Of a DNA stretch of 64,000 nt, positions 1 through 8,493 are shown one piece after another. Source of the DNA: an uncultured Dorea sp. GTDB taxonomy: Bacteria > Bacillota > Clostridia > Lachnospirales > Lachnospiraceae. Both the position numbers and the translations under genes were made by a program. Where the stretch lies: contig CAJUFA010000015.1 of assembly GCA_910585725.1 (NCBI GenBank), forward strand, positions 1 through 64,000. Direction: 5' to 3'. Position 1 is the first letter of the stretch; each line of letters starts with the position of its first letter. The notes beneath the pieces were generated by a model. It was not told where the DNA came from, did not search any database, and saw only the letters and a list, made by a program, of their open reading frames with translations.

Positions 1-1
1 G

Positions 2-100
2 TATGATGAAGAACTCCGGGAAAACGGAGTGGATAAAATTTTAAAATATGGGATTTCATGTTATATGAAACGCTGCAAAGTGAAACTGGCAGAGGAATAA
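2..100 (+). CDS. C-terminal fragment of an unrecognised protein
   Basis: A reading frame is open from the first bases of the window and stops at TAA 98-100, giving the last 32 residues of a protein whose start lies upstream. The tail is basic (YMKRCKVKL) and has two cysteines. A terminator-like inverted repeat follows 14 bases later, which supports a real gene end. I do not recognise the family. Confidence 0.45.
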   Translation, partial: YDEELRENGVDKILKYGISCYMKRCKVKLAEE

Positions 101-114
101 TAGATCAAAATGCG

Positions 115-172
115 ATCAGGTTATAAAAAAGCGGAGTTGTAATGATACAGTTCCGTTTTTTTATGGCCTGAT
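115..172. terminator. Long near-perfect inverted repeat, probable bidirectional terminator
   Basis: Arms 115-135 and 152-172 are 21 bases each and pair with about three mismatches or G-U pairs around a 16-base loop. The A-rich left arm and the T-rich right arm place a U run in the transcript on either strand. It follows directly on the partial gene that ends at 100. Confidence 0.6.
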
Positions 173-287
173 TTTTGTATGAGTTAGAAGAAAGGAGATG
201 AAAGAGTATGCACATACGGGAACGTCCATGAGAGGCATCGGCAGTAACAGGCAGATATAAAAATGCCGCCATGAAATTTATAGAGAC

Positions 288-443
288 ATGGTACTTGTAG
301 CGTTGGAAGATAAGGCGACAGGAGAGGAAATAAAATCGACAAAGGAGGAACAGGACGATGAGGGAGAGGAGCAGATCACCGTCGAAACCCTGACGATTGA
401 GCAAGGGGAAACATTCCTGCAGAGTTTTTGGAGTGAACACTAA
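288..443 (+). pseudogene. Short acidic open frame, probable gene remnant
   Basis: A 51-codon frame (ATG 288, TAA 441-443) encodes an acidic, Glu/Lys-rich peptide ending in FLQSFWSEH. The frame is open upstream to about 261 without a start, and no ribosome site sits before the ATG. This fits the 3' remnant of a larger gene better than an intact small gene. No family was recognised, and the call is tentative. Confidence 0.25.
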
Positions 444-619
444 AAACTCTAACCCTAAGTTTACAGAAGAAAGCTAACTATTTCACTACACGTTCTTATT
501 TGACTCTTACAATATATGAAAGAGTAAACATCGACTGTGCGGGAGTAAATTCCACCAGGAGTAAAGGAGTGGAATTTAAAATTTCATTTTAGAGTTAGTG
601 CATTTTTAGTATAAAGTCA

Positions 620-649
620 TTGACGATGTATATACTATTGTATATACTA
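620..649 (+). promoter_or_regulatory. Promoter with repeated operator of the mazEF operon
   Basis: TTGACG (620-625) and TATACT (643-648) are separated by 17 bases, a good sigma-A promoter. The palindrome GTATATAC occurs twice, at 628-635 and 640-647, inside an 11-base direct repeat TGTATATACTA. One copy covers the spacer and the other covers the -10. Type II antitoxins of the AbrB/MazE fold usually repress their own promoter, so these are the likely binding sites; that role is inferred. Confidence 0.6.
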
Positions 650-672
650 AATGTGAGAAAGGAGATGAGATT

Positions 673-915
673 ATGCAAGCAACAATTCAGAAATGGGGAA
701 ATTCACAGGGGATAAGGATTCCAAAAGCATTCCTAGAGGCATTGGGAATGATGGAAAATGATCTTGTGGAACTTAATAGAGTTGATGATAATATTGTAAT
801 CACGAAAGTTAAAGAAAAAAAGAAACTTACACTGGAGGATATATTCAAAGATTATGATGGAGAATATGTAGCTGAGAAATTTGACTGGGGATCTCCTGTT
901 GGGAAGGAAGTGTGA
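673..915 (+). CDS. mazE: MazE-type antitoxin (AbrB/MazE swapped-hairpin family)
   Basis: This 80-residue protein starts at ATG 673 behind AAAGGAGA. Its N-terminal half (IQKWGNSQGIRIPKAFL) is the DNA-binding swapped-hairpin signature of AbrB/MazE antitoxins. The charged C-terminal part would wrap the toxin. The stop at 913-915 lies three bases before the toxin ATG, the usual antitoxin-first, tightly coupled arrangement. The gene would neutralise the downstream MazF ribonuclease and repress the operon through the repeats at 628-647. Family assignment is firm; the operator role is inferred. Confidence 0.88.
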   Translation: MQATIQKWGNSQGIRIPKAFLEALGMMENDLVELNRVDDNIVITKVKEKKKLTLEDIFKDYDGEYVAEKFDWGSPVGKEV

Positions 916-917
916 TA

Positions 918-1244
918 ATGTATAATCCAAAGCAAGGTGACATAGTATTCTTGGATTTTAGTTCACAATCAGGACATGAACAGGCAGGAAGAAGACCTGG
1001 AGTAGTTATCAGTAATGAGCAGTTTTTTATGAGGACTAAATTTGCTGTAATATGTCCAATTACGAATACAAGCAATAAATTTCCACTGCATATTCCTTTA
1101 GATGATAGAACAAAAACAATAGGTGTGATATTGACAGAACATATGAAGTGTTTGGATGTAATCAATAGGAATATTCAGTTTGTGGAGAAAATGCCGGAAG
1201 ACTTGTTAGAAAAGACATTGGCATATGTAAAAGCATTTTTTTAA
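918..1244 (+). CDS. mazF: MazF-type endoribonuclease toxin
   Basis: A 108-residue protein of the MazF/PemK fold, which cuts single-stranded RNA at short specific sequences and stops growth when antitoxin is lost. Visible motifs are QGDIVFLDF at the N-terminus, QAGRRPGVVIS with the conserved arginines, and CPITN holding the catalytic Thr region. ATG 918 is preferred over GTG 912 because GGAAGG (901-906) is better spaced from it. The 912 start would add two residues and overlap mazE. Length is normal for the family, and nothing suggests inactivation. Confidence 0.88.
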   Translation: MYNPKQGDIVFLDFSSQSGHEQAGRRPGVVISNEQFFMRTKFAVICPITNTSNKFPLHIPLDDRTKTIGVILTEHMKCLDVINRNIQFVEKMPEDLLEKTLAYVKAFF

Positions 1245-1291
1245 TAGAGACTTGAAATAATAGATTTATAGGACTATAAACAAGGATAAAG

Positions 1292-1678
1292 ATGGCTAAA
1301 AAACGTAAAATTGTATTGAATATGAATGAACTAAATAATATAAGAAATGAAATAATTGCAGATCAGGAACAAAGAAGAACCGTTTGGATTAATATGTATA
1401 TTTTGTATACAACAATTTTTGTTCTTGCGATGCAATGGTCATATTATTTATTGTTAGTGACATATATAATTATTTTGCCTTTTCAAGCAACAATTAATAA
1501 TTTGGTATGGAATGTTGCTAGATTATCGGCGTATATAAGAATTTTTTATGAAGAGTATGATGAAAGTTTAAACTGGGAATCAATGAATGCAAATTATGAT
1601 ATATATAGGAAATATTTAGGTAAAATGGAAAATAAATTAACAAGCCAGATAAAGGTAGCGGTAATACACTCCTGTTGA
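1292..1678 (+). CDS. Small membrane protein of unknown function, possibly truncated
   Basis: A 128-residue protein with a basic start (MAKKRK), a short helical stretch, and two adjacent hydrophobic segments at roughly residues 32-50 and 53-75. A soluble acidic tail follows. The last residues (VAVIHSC) do not look like a natural end, and the gene may have lost its 3' part. Base composition is AT-rich like its surroundings. No strong ribosome site is seen (AAGGATAAAG before the ATG). I do not recognise the family. It lies 47 bases after mazF but probably belongs to an older insertion. Confidence 0.5.
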   Translation: MAKKRKIVLNMNELNNIRNEIIADQEQRRTVWINMYILYTTIFVLAMQWSYYLLLVTYIIILPFQATINNLVWNVARLSAYIRIFYEEYDESLNWESMNANYDIYRKYLGKMENKLTSQIKVAVIHSC

Positions 1679-1796
1679 GTAGTCAGACTACAGAATAATA
1701 ATCAAAAGTCTACGGTATTTGAGTTGTATTGGACTACAATATTAAAAAGAAAGGAAGTTATGATGTTTTTCTTTTATAAACATTATACAAGGATAT

Positions 1797-2342
1797 ATGG
1801 GAAAGTTAGATAAGTTAAGTGTGTTCATCAGTCTTGTATTAAGGCACAAACCAGATGCAGCAGGGATTACTTTGGATGAACATGGATGGGCAAATGTTGA
1901 AGAACTTCTTGACGGCATAAATGATACTGGACGTAAGATGGATAGGGGAGTATTAGAAGAAATTGTTAGAACTGATCATAAACAGAGATATAGTTTTAAT
2001 GAAGACAAGACGCTGATTCGGGCAAATCAGGGGCATAGTATTCCAGTGGATGTAGAATTGAAAGAGGATGAACCACCAGAGTTTTTATATCATGGAACAG
2101 CAGATAGATTTATAAAAGCTATTATGGAAGAAGGATTGAAGCCAATGAGCCGCTTATATGTGCATCTTTCAAGGGACATTGAAACTGCAAATAAAGTTGG
2201 AAAACGGCATGGAAATCCAGTAATCCTGAAAGTACATAGCGGACAGATGTGCCGAGAAGGAATCAAATTTTATCTTTCTGAAAATGGTGTATGGCTGACT
2301 AAAAAAGTGGATGTCAAATATTTAGAACAAATGAAAGTCTGA
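1797..2342 (+). CDS. kptA: KptA/Tpt1 RNA 2'-phosphotransferase
   Basis: A 181-residue, full-length Tpt1/KptA-family protein. The family removes a 2'-phosphate from RNA using NAD+, releasing ADP-ribose cyclic phosphate. An N-terminal winged helix carries SLVLRHKP (Arg16-His17), followed by Arg64 (KQRYSF), the NAD-site motif YHGT (98-101), and Arg119 before VHLS. These supply the conserved Arg-His-Arg-Arg set, so the enzyme should be active. A 17-codon frame with a good ribosome site (AAAGGAAG, about 1750) overlaps the start and could couple translation. The role of KptA in bacteria without tRNA splicing is not settled. Confidence 0.9.
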   Translation: MGKLDKLSVFISLVLRHKPDAAGITLDEHGWANVEELLDGINDTGRKMDRGVLEEIVRTDHKQRYSFNEDKTLIRANQGHSIPVDVELKEDEPPEFLYHGTADRFIKAIMEEGLKPMSRLYVHLSRDIETANKVGKRHGNPVILKVHSGQMCREGIKFYLSENGVWLTKKVDVKYLEQMKV

Positions 2343-2384
2343 TTTTATGACTGTTTGGAAGAAAGTATGGTATAGAAAATAAAA

Positions 2385-2822
2385 GTGTATGCAGAATTAA
2401 CTTGTAATGAAGCGGTAAAAGTTCCTGATTGGGTAAAGACAAAAGAAGATTTAGAAAAATTTGCCGATAAGTATATCAGTGATAATTTAAATATTGGATA
2501 TGAATTAATAGATGAGCAGATGGAACTAGATGATTTTATAGAAGAAATTGAATCATCATATCAAGATGCAAAAGATAAAAATTTTGACAGCATAGTAATT
2601 GTAATAGATACAGATTTGGGCAATTCATATTACATAAACAATACTGATGAAGGTTTCCAGTGCGATGAAGGGAAAATTGACTTCGATTTGCTCAAGGAAA
2701 ACAGGGAGTTTTCTCTTATCATAGTATATGTCGGTAGTGCCAAAACCTTACGAGTGGGACAAGATCCCGTATATGGCAGGCATACTGGTGTTTACTGGGC
2801 GACATCACAGACAGAACTATGA
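2385..2822 (+). CDS. Acidic hypothetical protein
   Basis: A 145-residue protein starting at GTG 2385, 42 bases after kptA, so possibly in the same transcript. It is strongly acidic, with an N-terminal helical part and a beta-rich middle (SIVIVIDTDLG). The last 30 residues or so (from VGSAKTLRVG) differ in character from the rest and may be read in a shifted frame. No ribosome site of note is present. I do not recognise a family. Confidence 0.45.
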   Translation: MYAELTCNEAVKVPDWVKTKEDLEKFADKYISDNLNIGYELIDEQMELDDFIEEIESSYQDAKDKNFDSIVIVIDTDLGNSYYINNTDEGFQCDEGKIDFDLLKENREFSLIIVYVGSAKTLRVGQDPVYGRHTGVYWATSQTEL

Positions 2823-3003
2823 CGCTTTCAATCTGCAGCTATGAGTTTGATAATGCGAGGTTTGTTCTATAGGGGGTGTCCGTGACGAATGAGCGATTTA
2901 CTTCATGCCATGTAATTGTGTAATATTTGTTGGCAGATATGCAAAAACGGAAGAGTTGCATATTATAATAAAAACCATTTATAGCATAAAGGAAGAATAA
3001 GAT

Positions 3004-3954
3004 ATGAAACGATGTGTTCCGTTGGAACCCGCTGCAGAAGATGTCTGTAATCAAAGCTCTGTGCCTCCGCTGATTTTTCAGATGCCACCGGAGCAAGGCA
3101 GGAGAGCATTAGAGGAAATGCAGGATATGCCTGTATATAAATATCCTGCCGATATATCCTCAGTTTGCGTCAATACTGGGATGTGGGGGCGCATCTCGGT
3201 ATATTTTATTGCGCCCAGGGTTGAGAAGATTAGAAACATTATATTCTATATCCATGGCGCAGGCTGGGTGTTTGGGAGCTTCCATACACACGAAAAGTTA
3301 GTCAGGGAGCTTTCTGCAAGGACAGATTCACTGGTCGTATTCCCCGAATACAGCCGGTCGCCGGAAGCGAAATACCCAACAGCGATAGAACAGTGCTATT
3401 TTCTCCTTTCCCATATATGGGAAATCATTGGGGAGTGTTTTCCGATGGCAAACGGCGCTGCGCTCACAGTGGCAGGCGACAGTGTTGGCGGGAACATGGC
3501 AATAGCTATGACTCTGATGTCAGTCATGCGGCATGGCCCGTGTATCCACAAACTGCTGTTATATTATCCGGTAACAGATGCCTGTTTTGACACGCCCAGT
3601 TACCGTCAGTTTGCAACAGGTTATTATCTGTATCGAGAAGGGATGAAATGGTTCTGGAGGCAGTATACAGCGTCTATGGAAGATAGAAACCAGATTACTG
3701 CATCTCCTCTTCGGGCGGATATAGATTGCCTGAAGTGTTTTCCGCCGACGATGATTATAAACGGCCAGGCAGATGTTTTACGCAGCGAAGGGGAAGCCTT
3801 TGGCGAAAGGCTCCGGTGTGCAGGCGTGGAAGTGACCGCGTTGCGGGTGCAGGGGACGATTCATGATTTTGTGATGCTGAACGCTCTGGACCAGACGAAT
3901 GCCTGCCGTACTGCTATGGATGCCTCAACTGAGTGGGTGAACCGTCTGAATTGA
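3004..3954 (+). CDS. Alpha/beta hydrolase of the hormone-sensitive lipase group (esterase/lipase)
   Basis: A 316-residue cytosolic esterase-like protein, a normal length for the HSL/alpha-beta hydrolase-3 family. The oxyanion-hole motif is HGAGW at residues 84-88 (HGGGW in most members). The nucleophile is Ser160 in GDSVGG, the acid is Asp257 in GQADVLR, and the base is His287 in IHDF, so the triad is complete. It would hydrolyse small acyl esters, but the substrate cannot be told from sequence. AAGGAAG precedes the ATG. Neighbours do not suggest a pathway, and its base composition is richer in GC than the flanking genes. Confidence 0.88.
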   Translation: MKRCVPLEPAAEDVCNQSSVPPLIFQMPPEQGRRALEEMQDMPVYKYPADISSVCVNTGMWGRISVYFIAPRVEKIRNIIFYIHGAGWVFGSFHTHEKLVRELSARTDSLVVFPEYSRSPEAKYPTAIEQCYFLLSHIWEIIGECFPMANGAALTVAGDSVGGNMAIAMTLMSVMRHGPCIHKLLLYYPVTDACFDTPSYRQFATGYYLYREGMKWFWRQYTASMEDRNQITASPLRADIDCLKCFPPTMIINGQADVLRSEGEAFGERLRCAGVEVTALRVQGTIHDFVMLNALDQTNACRTAMDASTEWVNRLN

Positions 3955-4120
3955 AATTCAAAGAAGGAATGCCTTTATCATTTAGGGACATTTATCTGAT
4001 AGTATATGAGGTGAAAATGTTTCTCTTTGTGCTGTATTATACAAACCAATGCCCCTTTACAAAAAGGCGGAGATGAACGAACCGTATCTTTCTGTAGGAA
4101 AGAAGAATGAACCTTCGGTA

Positions 4121-4160
4121 AAAATAATCACCCGGAATGCAGTTTGGAGGGTTATTTTTC
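4121..4160 (+). terminator. Weak hairpin with T run
   Basis: AAAATAA followed by CCC pairs with GGGTTATTTT across a 15-base loop with a bulge, ending in a T run at 4153-4159. It could end transcription after the hydrolase gene, but the stem is imperfect. Confidence 0.3.
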
Positions 4161-4270
4161 TGCCTTGCTATGGTTGTGTTGATCAGTATGGAAATTTGAA
4201 AAGAAGTGAGGTATAATTCTGATGTTGGGAATAGACAAGATATTCTGATTTGCAAAGAGGAGGCAGTTCC

Positions 4271-4801
4271 GTGAGAAAAGTTGTTTTATTTATTGCAATG
4301 AGCCTTGACGGATATATTGCGGATGAGCATGGCAATGTAGACTGGCTTAATGGACAGGACATGAGTGTGGAAAATATTGATACTTATTCAGTATTTATGC
4401 GTGATGTCGACACGGTTATTATGGGGTGGGACACCTATCATCAGATTGTGACTGAGCTATCTCCCACAGAATGGATATATGCCAATTTGACAAGTTATGT
4501 CATTACACATAGAAAGTTACCCTCAAAAAAAGAAATCTTTTTTACAGGAAAAGCGCCGTCTGATCTCGTGAGAGAGTTAAAAAACAAAGAGGGGAAGGGT
4601 ATTTGGATCTGTGGCGGAGCGAACATAGTTCAACAATTAGTCCAAAATGATTTAATTGATGAATACTATATTTCGGTTATTCCAACAGTTTTAGGTTCTG
4701 GTATCCGGCTTTTTGGGACGACACCAGATGAAATCAAATTAAAGTTAATTTCTACACAGACTTATAATGGAATTATCGAGCTGATTTACACACGCAGATA
4801 A
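4271..4801 (+). CDS. Dihydrofolate reductase-like (RibD C-terminal domain) protein
   Basis: A 176-residue single-domain protein of the RibD_C/DHFR-like fold, a group of NAD(P)H-dependent reductases including stand-alone YyaP/YwjB-type proteins. Visible are the start KVVLFIAMSLDGYIA, the segment DTVIMGWDTYHQI, and the dinucleotide-site stretch IWICGGANIVQQL. The start is placed at GTG 4271 because AGAGGAGGC lies just ahead; an upstream TTG (4250) would add seven residues and swallow the ribosome site. The physiological substrate is unknown for most of these proteins. The gene stands alone, followed by 1.25 kb without intact genes. Confidence 0.8.
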   Translation: MRKVVLFIAMSLDGYIADEHGNVDWLNGQDMSVENIDTYSVFMRDVDTVIMGWDTYHQIVTELSPTEWIYANLTSYVITHRKLPSKKEIFFTGKAPSDLVRELKNKEGKGIWICGGANIVQQLVQNDLIDEYYISVIPTVLGSGIRLFGTTPDEIKLKLISTQTYNGIIELIYTRR

Positions 4802-4858
4802 CTGGCTGCTAATGTGGATGGCTCATTAAAAATTGTAAAATCCTTTGGGCGTATGGAA

Positions 4859-5165
4859 GCTTCGCAACACCGAAATTGATACATCGGAAAACATTACTTG
4901 TTGAACCTGTATATCCTTTTTCATATATCGCTTTTACCGTTTTGCTTTTACTTCATCCAATATTCAGACATTGAACAATAAAATCATAATAAGGGTCTAA
5001 TTTACTCTGCTGGATTCCGTACATACCTCATTCTTTCGGATCTCCTTCACGATATTTCGCAATCGTATTTCGCCCCACTCCCATTTATACTCATGAGAGA
5101 AAATTTCCAGTTGAACTCTTTAAAATCTGATCCTTATATTGTTGTATCTCTGTTATCTTTCATTC
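4859..5165 (-). pseudogene. Decayed transposase N-terminal region (ISL3-like)
   Basis: Reading the minus strand from about 5165 down, one frame gives TEIQQYKDQILKSSTGNF, then stops, then GRNTIAKYREGDPKE, a stop, GIQQSKLDPYYDFIVQCL, a stop, and SKSKTVKAIYEKGYTGS. This is a recognisable helix-turn-helix arm of a transposase broken by at least four stops. From memory it resembles the ISL3-type elements common in Lachnospiraceae; the family is less certain than the fact of decay. The catalytic part is gone. Confidence 0.65.
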
Positions 5166-5928
5166 AGTTTCAGGATAAAAACTATCTATACATAACGTAC
5201 CGTGAGAACCTGACATCTGACAATCTCCTCATATCTTCTGAATAAATTAAGTTTACTACATATTTGATAAGATAGATAGTTACAAAACGGATAATTACGG
5301 AAGAGCCCCAAGATTGATAATAATCAGTGGAGGGTAATTCAGGAAATAAGATGAAACGGAGAGAATATACTGTAGAATCAAAAGTGATTCTAGGATATGG
5401 GAATAGTGGTTGAGTAATATTTTTGCAGGCATGTGTATTTGAAGTAGTTTTCCATACGTTACAACTTCAATTTGTGGTGTGTTGTAGAAAATTTGTAAAA
5501 ATTACTTAAACAGTCGAAAAAATAACATGAGGCAAAAAAAGAAAATTATTTGTTATAATATACAAAAAAGGATCAGGCAGATCCCCGTTCTGAATCTGAT
5601 GATTTCCGAAACAGAGAATCAACATGAAACATATAATCAATTGCTGAAAATTATAGTGAACTTGTATATAAATAACTCTTTCAGTTAGTTGATATCTTTC
5701 TTACAGTGCAGCAACAAAAAAGTTACAGCTTGAAAAGGAAGATTTCATCTCTTAATTTATATCGAAAAAATATTGAGGGACATAATACACTTTCATTGTT
5801 GTTTAGGTAGAACTGTCGGAAAAGTGTACTGGAAAGTTAGGGATTTTCGATAAATGTTATGTAAATCAAATAAAATGAATAAAGTATAAATGTAGGGAAG
5901 AAGTACAAGTTATTTAGAGGCGTAATCT
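5166..5928. other. AT-rich stretch without a supported gene
   Basis: This 760-base stretch between the transposase ruin and the next genes has no long open frame on either strand. A 20-codon frame at 5351 (start MKRREYTVES, behind GGAGGG) ends early and may be a transposase scrap. The rest looks like eroded sequence, and I see no clear promoter or hairpin. Confidence 0.5.
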
Positions 5929-6057
5929 GTGGAAAGCGGTAAAAAGGCTGAGTTAATAATATATACAGCCGTGGATATAAATTGGATGAAAGAGTTAAAA
6001 GAACGGAAGATTACTAGAAAAACTTTGAAAAGTAAAAGAAGGAGTGTTTATAAATGA
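5929..6057 (+). CDS. Possible 42-residue Lys/Arg-rich small protein overlapping the next gene
   Basis: A frame from GTG 5929 to TGA 6055-6057 overlaps the next gene's ATG by the four bases ATGA, a pattern typical of translational coupling. TAGAGG lies about nine bases before the GTG. The C-terminal half is very basic (KERKITRKTLKSKRRS). No family is recognised, and chance cannot be excluded at this length. Confidence 0.22.
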   Translation: MESGKKAELIIYTAVDINWMKELKERKITRKTLKSKRRSVYK

Positions 6058-7550
6058 CGATAACAGAAAGAATTGCAAAATTACCGGTGGCAGTTAATAT
6101 TGCAGATTCATTTCGGGCGGAACTGAGTCAGACAAATTCAGAAAAAAAACAAGATTCTGTCGCAGCAAAGTCGATAACAGAAATTTCTTCTTTGACAAAA
6201 TCGCTGTACGCAGTGGATCGTTCCGATTATACAAAAGAAGATGCGATAAAAAAGCAGTGGAAAAAGATGAATACAATGAATATCCTTGATGTTTTAAAGG
6301 GTACAGTAGATACTTCAAACAGAGGTTTAAGCATGAAAGATGTGGAAAGACAGCTCCAAGAAGATGATTTGTTAGATGAAGTGAGCGATATAGATTTGAA
6401 AATGCTTCAATTTGAGCTGTCCGGTCTTAGATTTGAAGGTGGAAGAGGGTATCAGTCGGTTGATTCTGGAGAATTATATAAAAATGTAGAGTATCTTGCT
6501 TCACGCTATGTAGCGATGGAAGACAAAATCAAAAAGATTTGTACGGGAGTAGACCAAACAGAGCGTCTGAACCAATTAAATAAAATGTATATGGAAACAT
6601 TAGAAAAAATAGCAAAAAGTTATTCTGAGGTTGTAGGAGGGATTCTTGAAGATTATGGTGTTTCAGGTGAGAAAGAAAAGATTTATCAATCCTTTAAAAG
6701 TGGCGTGGAACAACAGGTAGCTGAGTATAGATCGTTTTTAAAACAAGATCAGAGACTTATAGGAGTGGAAGATACAGAAGACGCATGGCTTCTAAAAGAT
6801 GACGAATATATTGCGGCAATGTTGCGCAGGCAGGATCTCATTTCCGAAGCAGGCTTGTTAAAAGAAGGGGAGTATTCATTAGGGGAATTGGATGTATTAG
6901 GAGAATATGTTTCTAGCCTTTCTATTATGGAAGCGGGAGCAAAAACCTACGAAATGACTGAAGAGAGACTTGGTTTGGATCTTGCCATGCTTACGATGAA
7001 AACAGATTTTTTGAGTAAAGAAAAAAATATGAGTTCTGCACTGAATACGACTTTACAAAAAACATTAAATGGATATTTGAATGTTTTTTTGGAACGGTTT
7101 AACCAGAAGTTGGAAATAAAGCGAAGGAATGCTCAGATAGGAGCGGATATTCAAGGGAATGCCGAACTGGATAAAGAGAGTGTGTGGAAAGTATATAACA
7201 AAACAATGGAACAGTATCGTATTTCTGGAAACGGGATGGAAGCGCTGATTAAAGGGGCGGAATATGGAAGATCTCAATACTTAAAGAAAATGGAGTTGGG
7301 GAATTTAAAAGATATTTACAGGTATAAAAATAGTTCATTTTATTGGATTGATTTTTTTGATAATATATTGGAACGAAGAAATAATTCTTATGAAAAAGAA
7401 GGGAGCGCATATGAACAATATATGATAGGTTGGTTGGATTTTCAAAACAGTTTAAGAGAGGGAGGGAGTGTGAGAATGAATTTGTTATTGAAATCAATTG
7501 ATTCATATTCTATAAATCAAAGTGGAAATTGGATAAGTATAAATGCATAG
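6054..7550 (+). CDS. Large helical protein of unknown function, possibly truncated by a stop
   Basis: A 498-residue protein with a strong ribosome site (AGAAGGAG, 6036-6043). It is soluble, rich in Lys/Glu and predicted largely alpha-helical, with no signal peptide, membrane segment or familiar motif. The reading frame continues for another 49 codons past its TAG (7548-7550) with plausible coding sequence (DFYDGADKGGASILTNLPVG). The gene may therefore once have been longer, with the stop a disabling mutation. It lies upstream of an AgrA/AgrC-type pair and an AgrD-like peptide and could be their target or cargo, but that is only positional. I do not recognise the family. Confidence 0.65.
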   Translation: MTITERIAKLPVAVNIADSFRAELSQTNSEKKQDSVAAKSITEISSLTKSLYAVDRSDYTKEDAIKKQWKKMNTMNILDVLKGTVDTSNRGLSMKDVERQLQEDDLLDEVSDIDLKMLQFELSGLRFEGGRGYQSVDSGELYKNVEYLASRYVAMEDKIKKICTGVDQTERLNQLNKMYMETLEKIAKSYSEVVGGILEDYGVSGEKEKIYQSFKSGVEQQVAEYRSFLKQDQRLIGVEDTEDAWLLKDDEYIAAMLRRQDLISEAGLLKEGEYSLGELDVLGEYVSSLSIMEAGAKTYEMTEERLGLDLAMLTMKTDFLSKEKNMSSALNTTLQKTLNGYLNVFLERFNQKLEIKRRNAQIGADIQGNAELDKESVWKVYNKTMEQYRISGNGMEALIKGAEYGRSQYLKKMELGNLKDIYRYKNSSFYWIDFFDNILERRNNSYEKEGSAYEQYMIGWLDFQNSLREGGSVRMNLLLKSIDSYSINQSGNWISINA

Positions 7551-7903
7551 GATTTTTATGATGGAGCAGATAAAGGCGGCGCCAGTATCTTAACAAACCT
7601 TCCGGTCGGTGATTATGTGTTATTAACAATGCTTTATTTGTTGAAGTATGTGAAGGTTCTTTGTGGACATTTACATAAAGTTATTTTCAAAATAATTTAG
7701 GTGATGTTACACATATTATAGACGGTAAGGATGCTGCAGGACAAGAAATACCTCGCTGTTTTAATAAGAATGATGTGATGGAACCTTTGGGACCATATTT
7801 TATTGTGGTAGATATAGATAATGTAAAAGTAGTAGATTTTGGAAGTAACTACAATTATTTACGATTGAGTGATGAGACTGACGGAAAAGCTGTAGTCTAT
7901 TGA
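7551..7903 (+). pseudogene. Decayed coding sequence continuing the 498-residue gene
   Basis: The frame directly after the TAG at 7548-7550 is open to 7697 and starts DFYDGADKGGASILTNLPVG. Near 7625 the coding sense seems to pass to another frame, which gives NALFVEVCEGSLWTFT, a stop, and then a clean run including GDVTHIIDGKDAAGQEIPR and PYFIVVDIDNVKVVDFG to TGA 7901-7903. Two nonsense codons and one frameshift would join all of it to the upstream gene. It could also be a separate dead gene. Confidence 0.5.
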
Positions 7904-8248
7904 GAGAATATCTTTAGGCAATAAATAAGAGAAGCGTGTAGTAAATTATTAATTGCTTTAAAAGCGTTAGGTGTAAAAATGCATTGATTACATAAAGAAA
8001 CAAAGCCGGAGGGTGAAGTGATGACCTCTGGCTTTAAATTTATATAAAATTGCATTTGAAATGTGCAGTACGGGTTTTATTGAATTATTCTAAATATAGA
8101 TTTCAGAAAATATTTGTTATGGAATAATAGTTTTGTCAGATGATAATGAGTATCTCTGTATCTGTAGCTATATTAATTGTTAATACAACTCAAAAAGGAT
8201 ACTGGGTTTGCACAGTTTTATAAATAAAAAAAGATTGGGATGCTGCAC
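7904..8248. other. Non-coding stretch with one hairpin
   Basis: No supported gene is seen. The only clear structure is an 11-base-pair hairpin at 8002-8035, described separately. The rest is AT-rich. Confidence 0.5.
8002..8035 (+). terminator. Hairpin, probable terminator of the decayed gene
   Basis: AAAGCCGGAGG (8002-8012) pairs with CCTCTGGCTTT (8025-8035) with a single G-U pair and a 12-base loop. The stem ends in TTT followed by AAATTTATAT, so the U tract is weak. Confidence 0.5.
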
Positions 8249-8456
8249 TAGTGTCTGCTCATTAACTAGAATTAATTGAATACAGTAGTATAATCATGGT
8301 TTTTATGTTAAGATAAATGTAAATATAAGCGATCGGTTAATTGAAAATTGATTTCAACCAATCCTGCGGTATACAGCTTGACCCAGAAGATGAATGGATC
8401 AGGTTGGCACTTCGCAGGTATGATAAAAAAATTAAATGTTTAACGAGCAGACACTA
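8249..8456 (+). mobile_element. MITE-like, internally deleted IS1182-like element
   Basis: Two 17-base terminal inverted repeats bound a 208-base unit: TAGTGTCTGCTCATTAA at 8249-8265 and its complement, with one mismatch, at 8440-8456. Inside, the frame 8341-8457 begins LKIDFNQSCGIQLDPEDEW, which matches the start of IS1182-type transposases as I remember them, and then jumps to an unrelated short tail. The element thus looks like an insertion sequence reduced to its two ends. It ends 37 bases before the response-regulator ATG, so it may affect that promoter. No target duplication was evident. Confidence 0.65.
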
Positions 8457-8493
8457 ACTAAAAAATAATATATAAAATGGAGATAATGAAGAA

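Noticed and set aside
5351..5413. Twenty-codon frame MKRREYTVES...
   Set aside because: It is too short and ends early; it may be a transposase scrap but cannot be supported as a gene.
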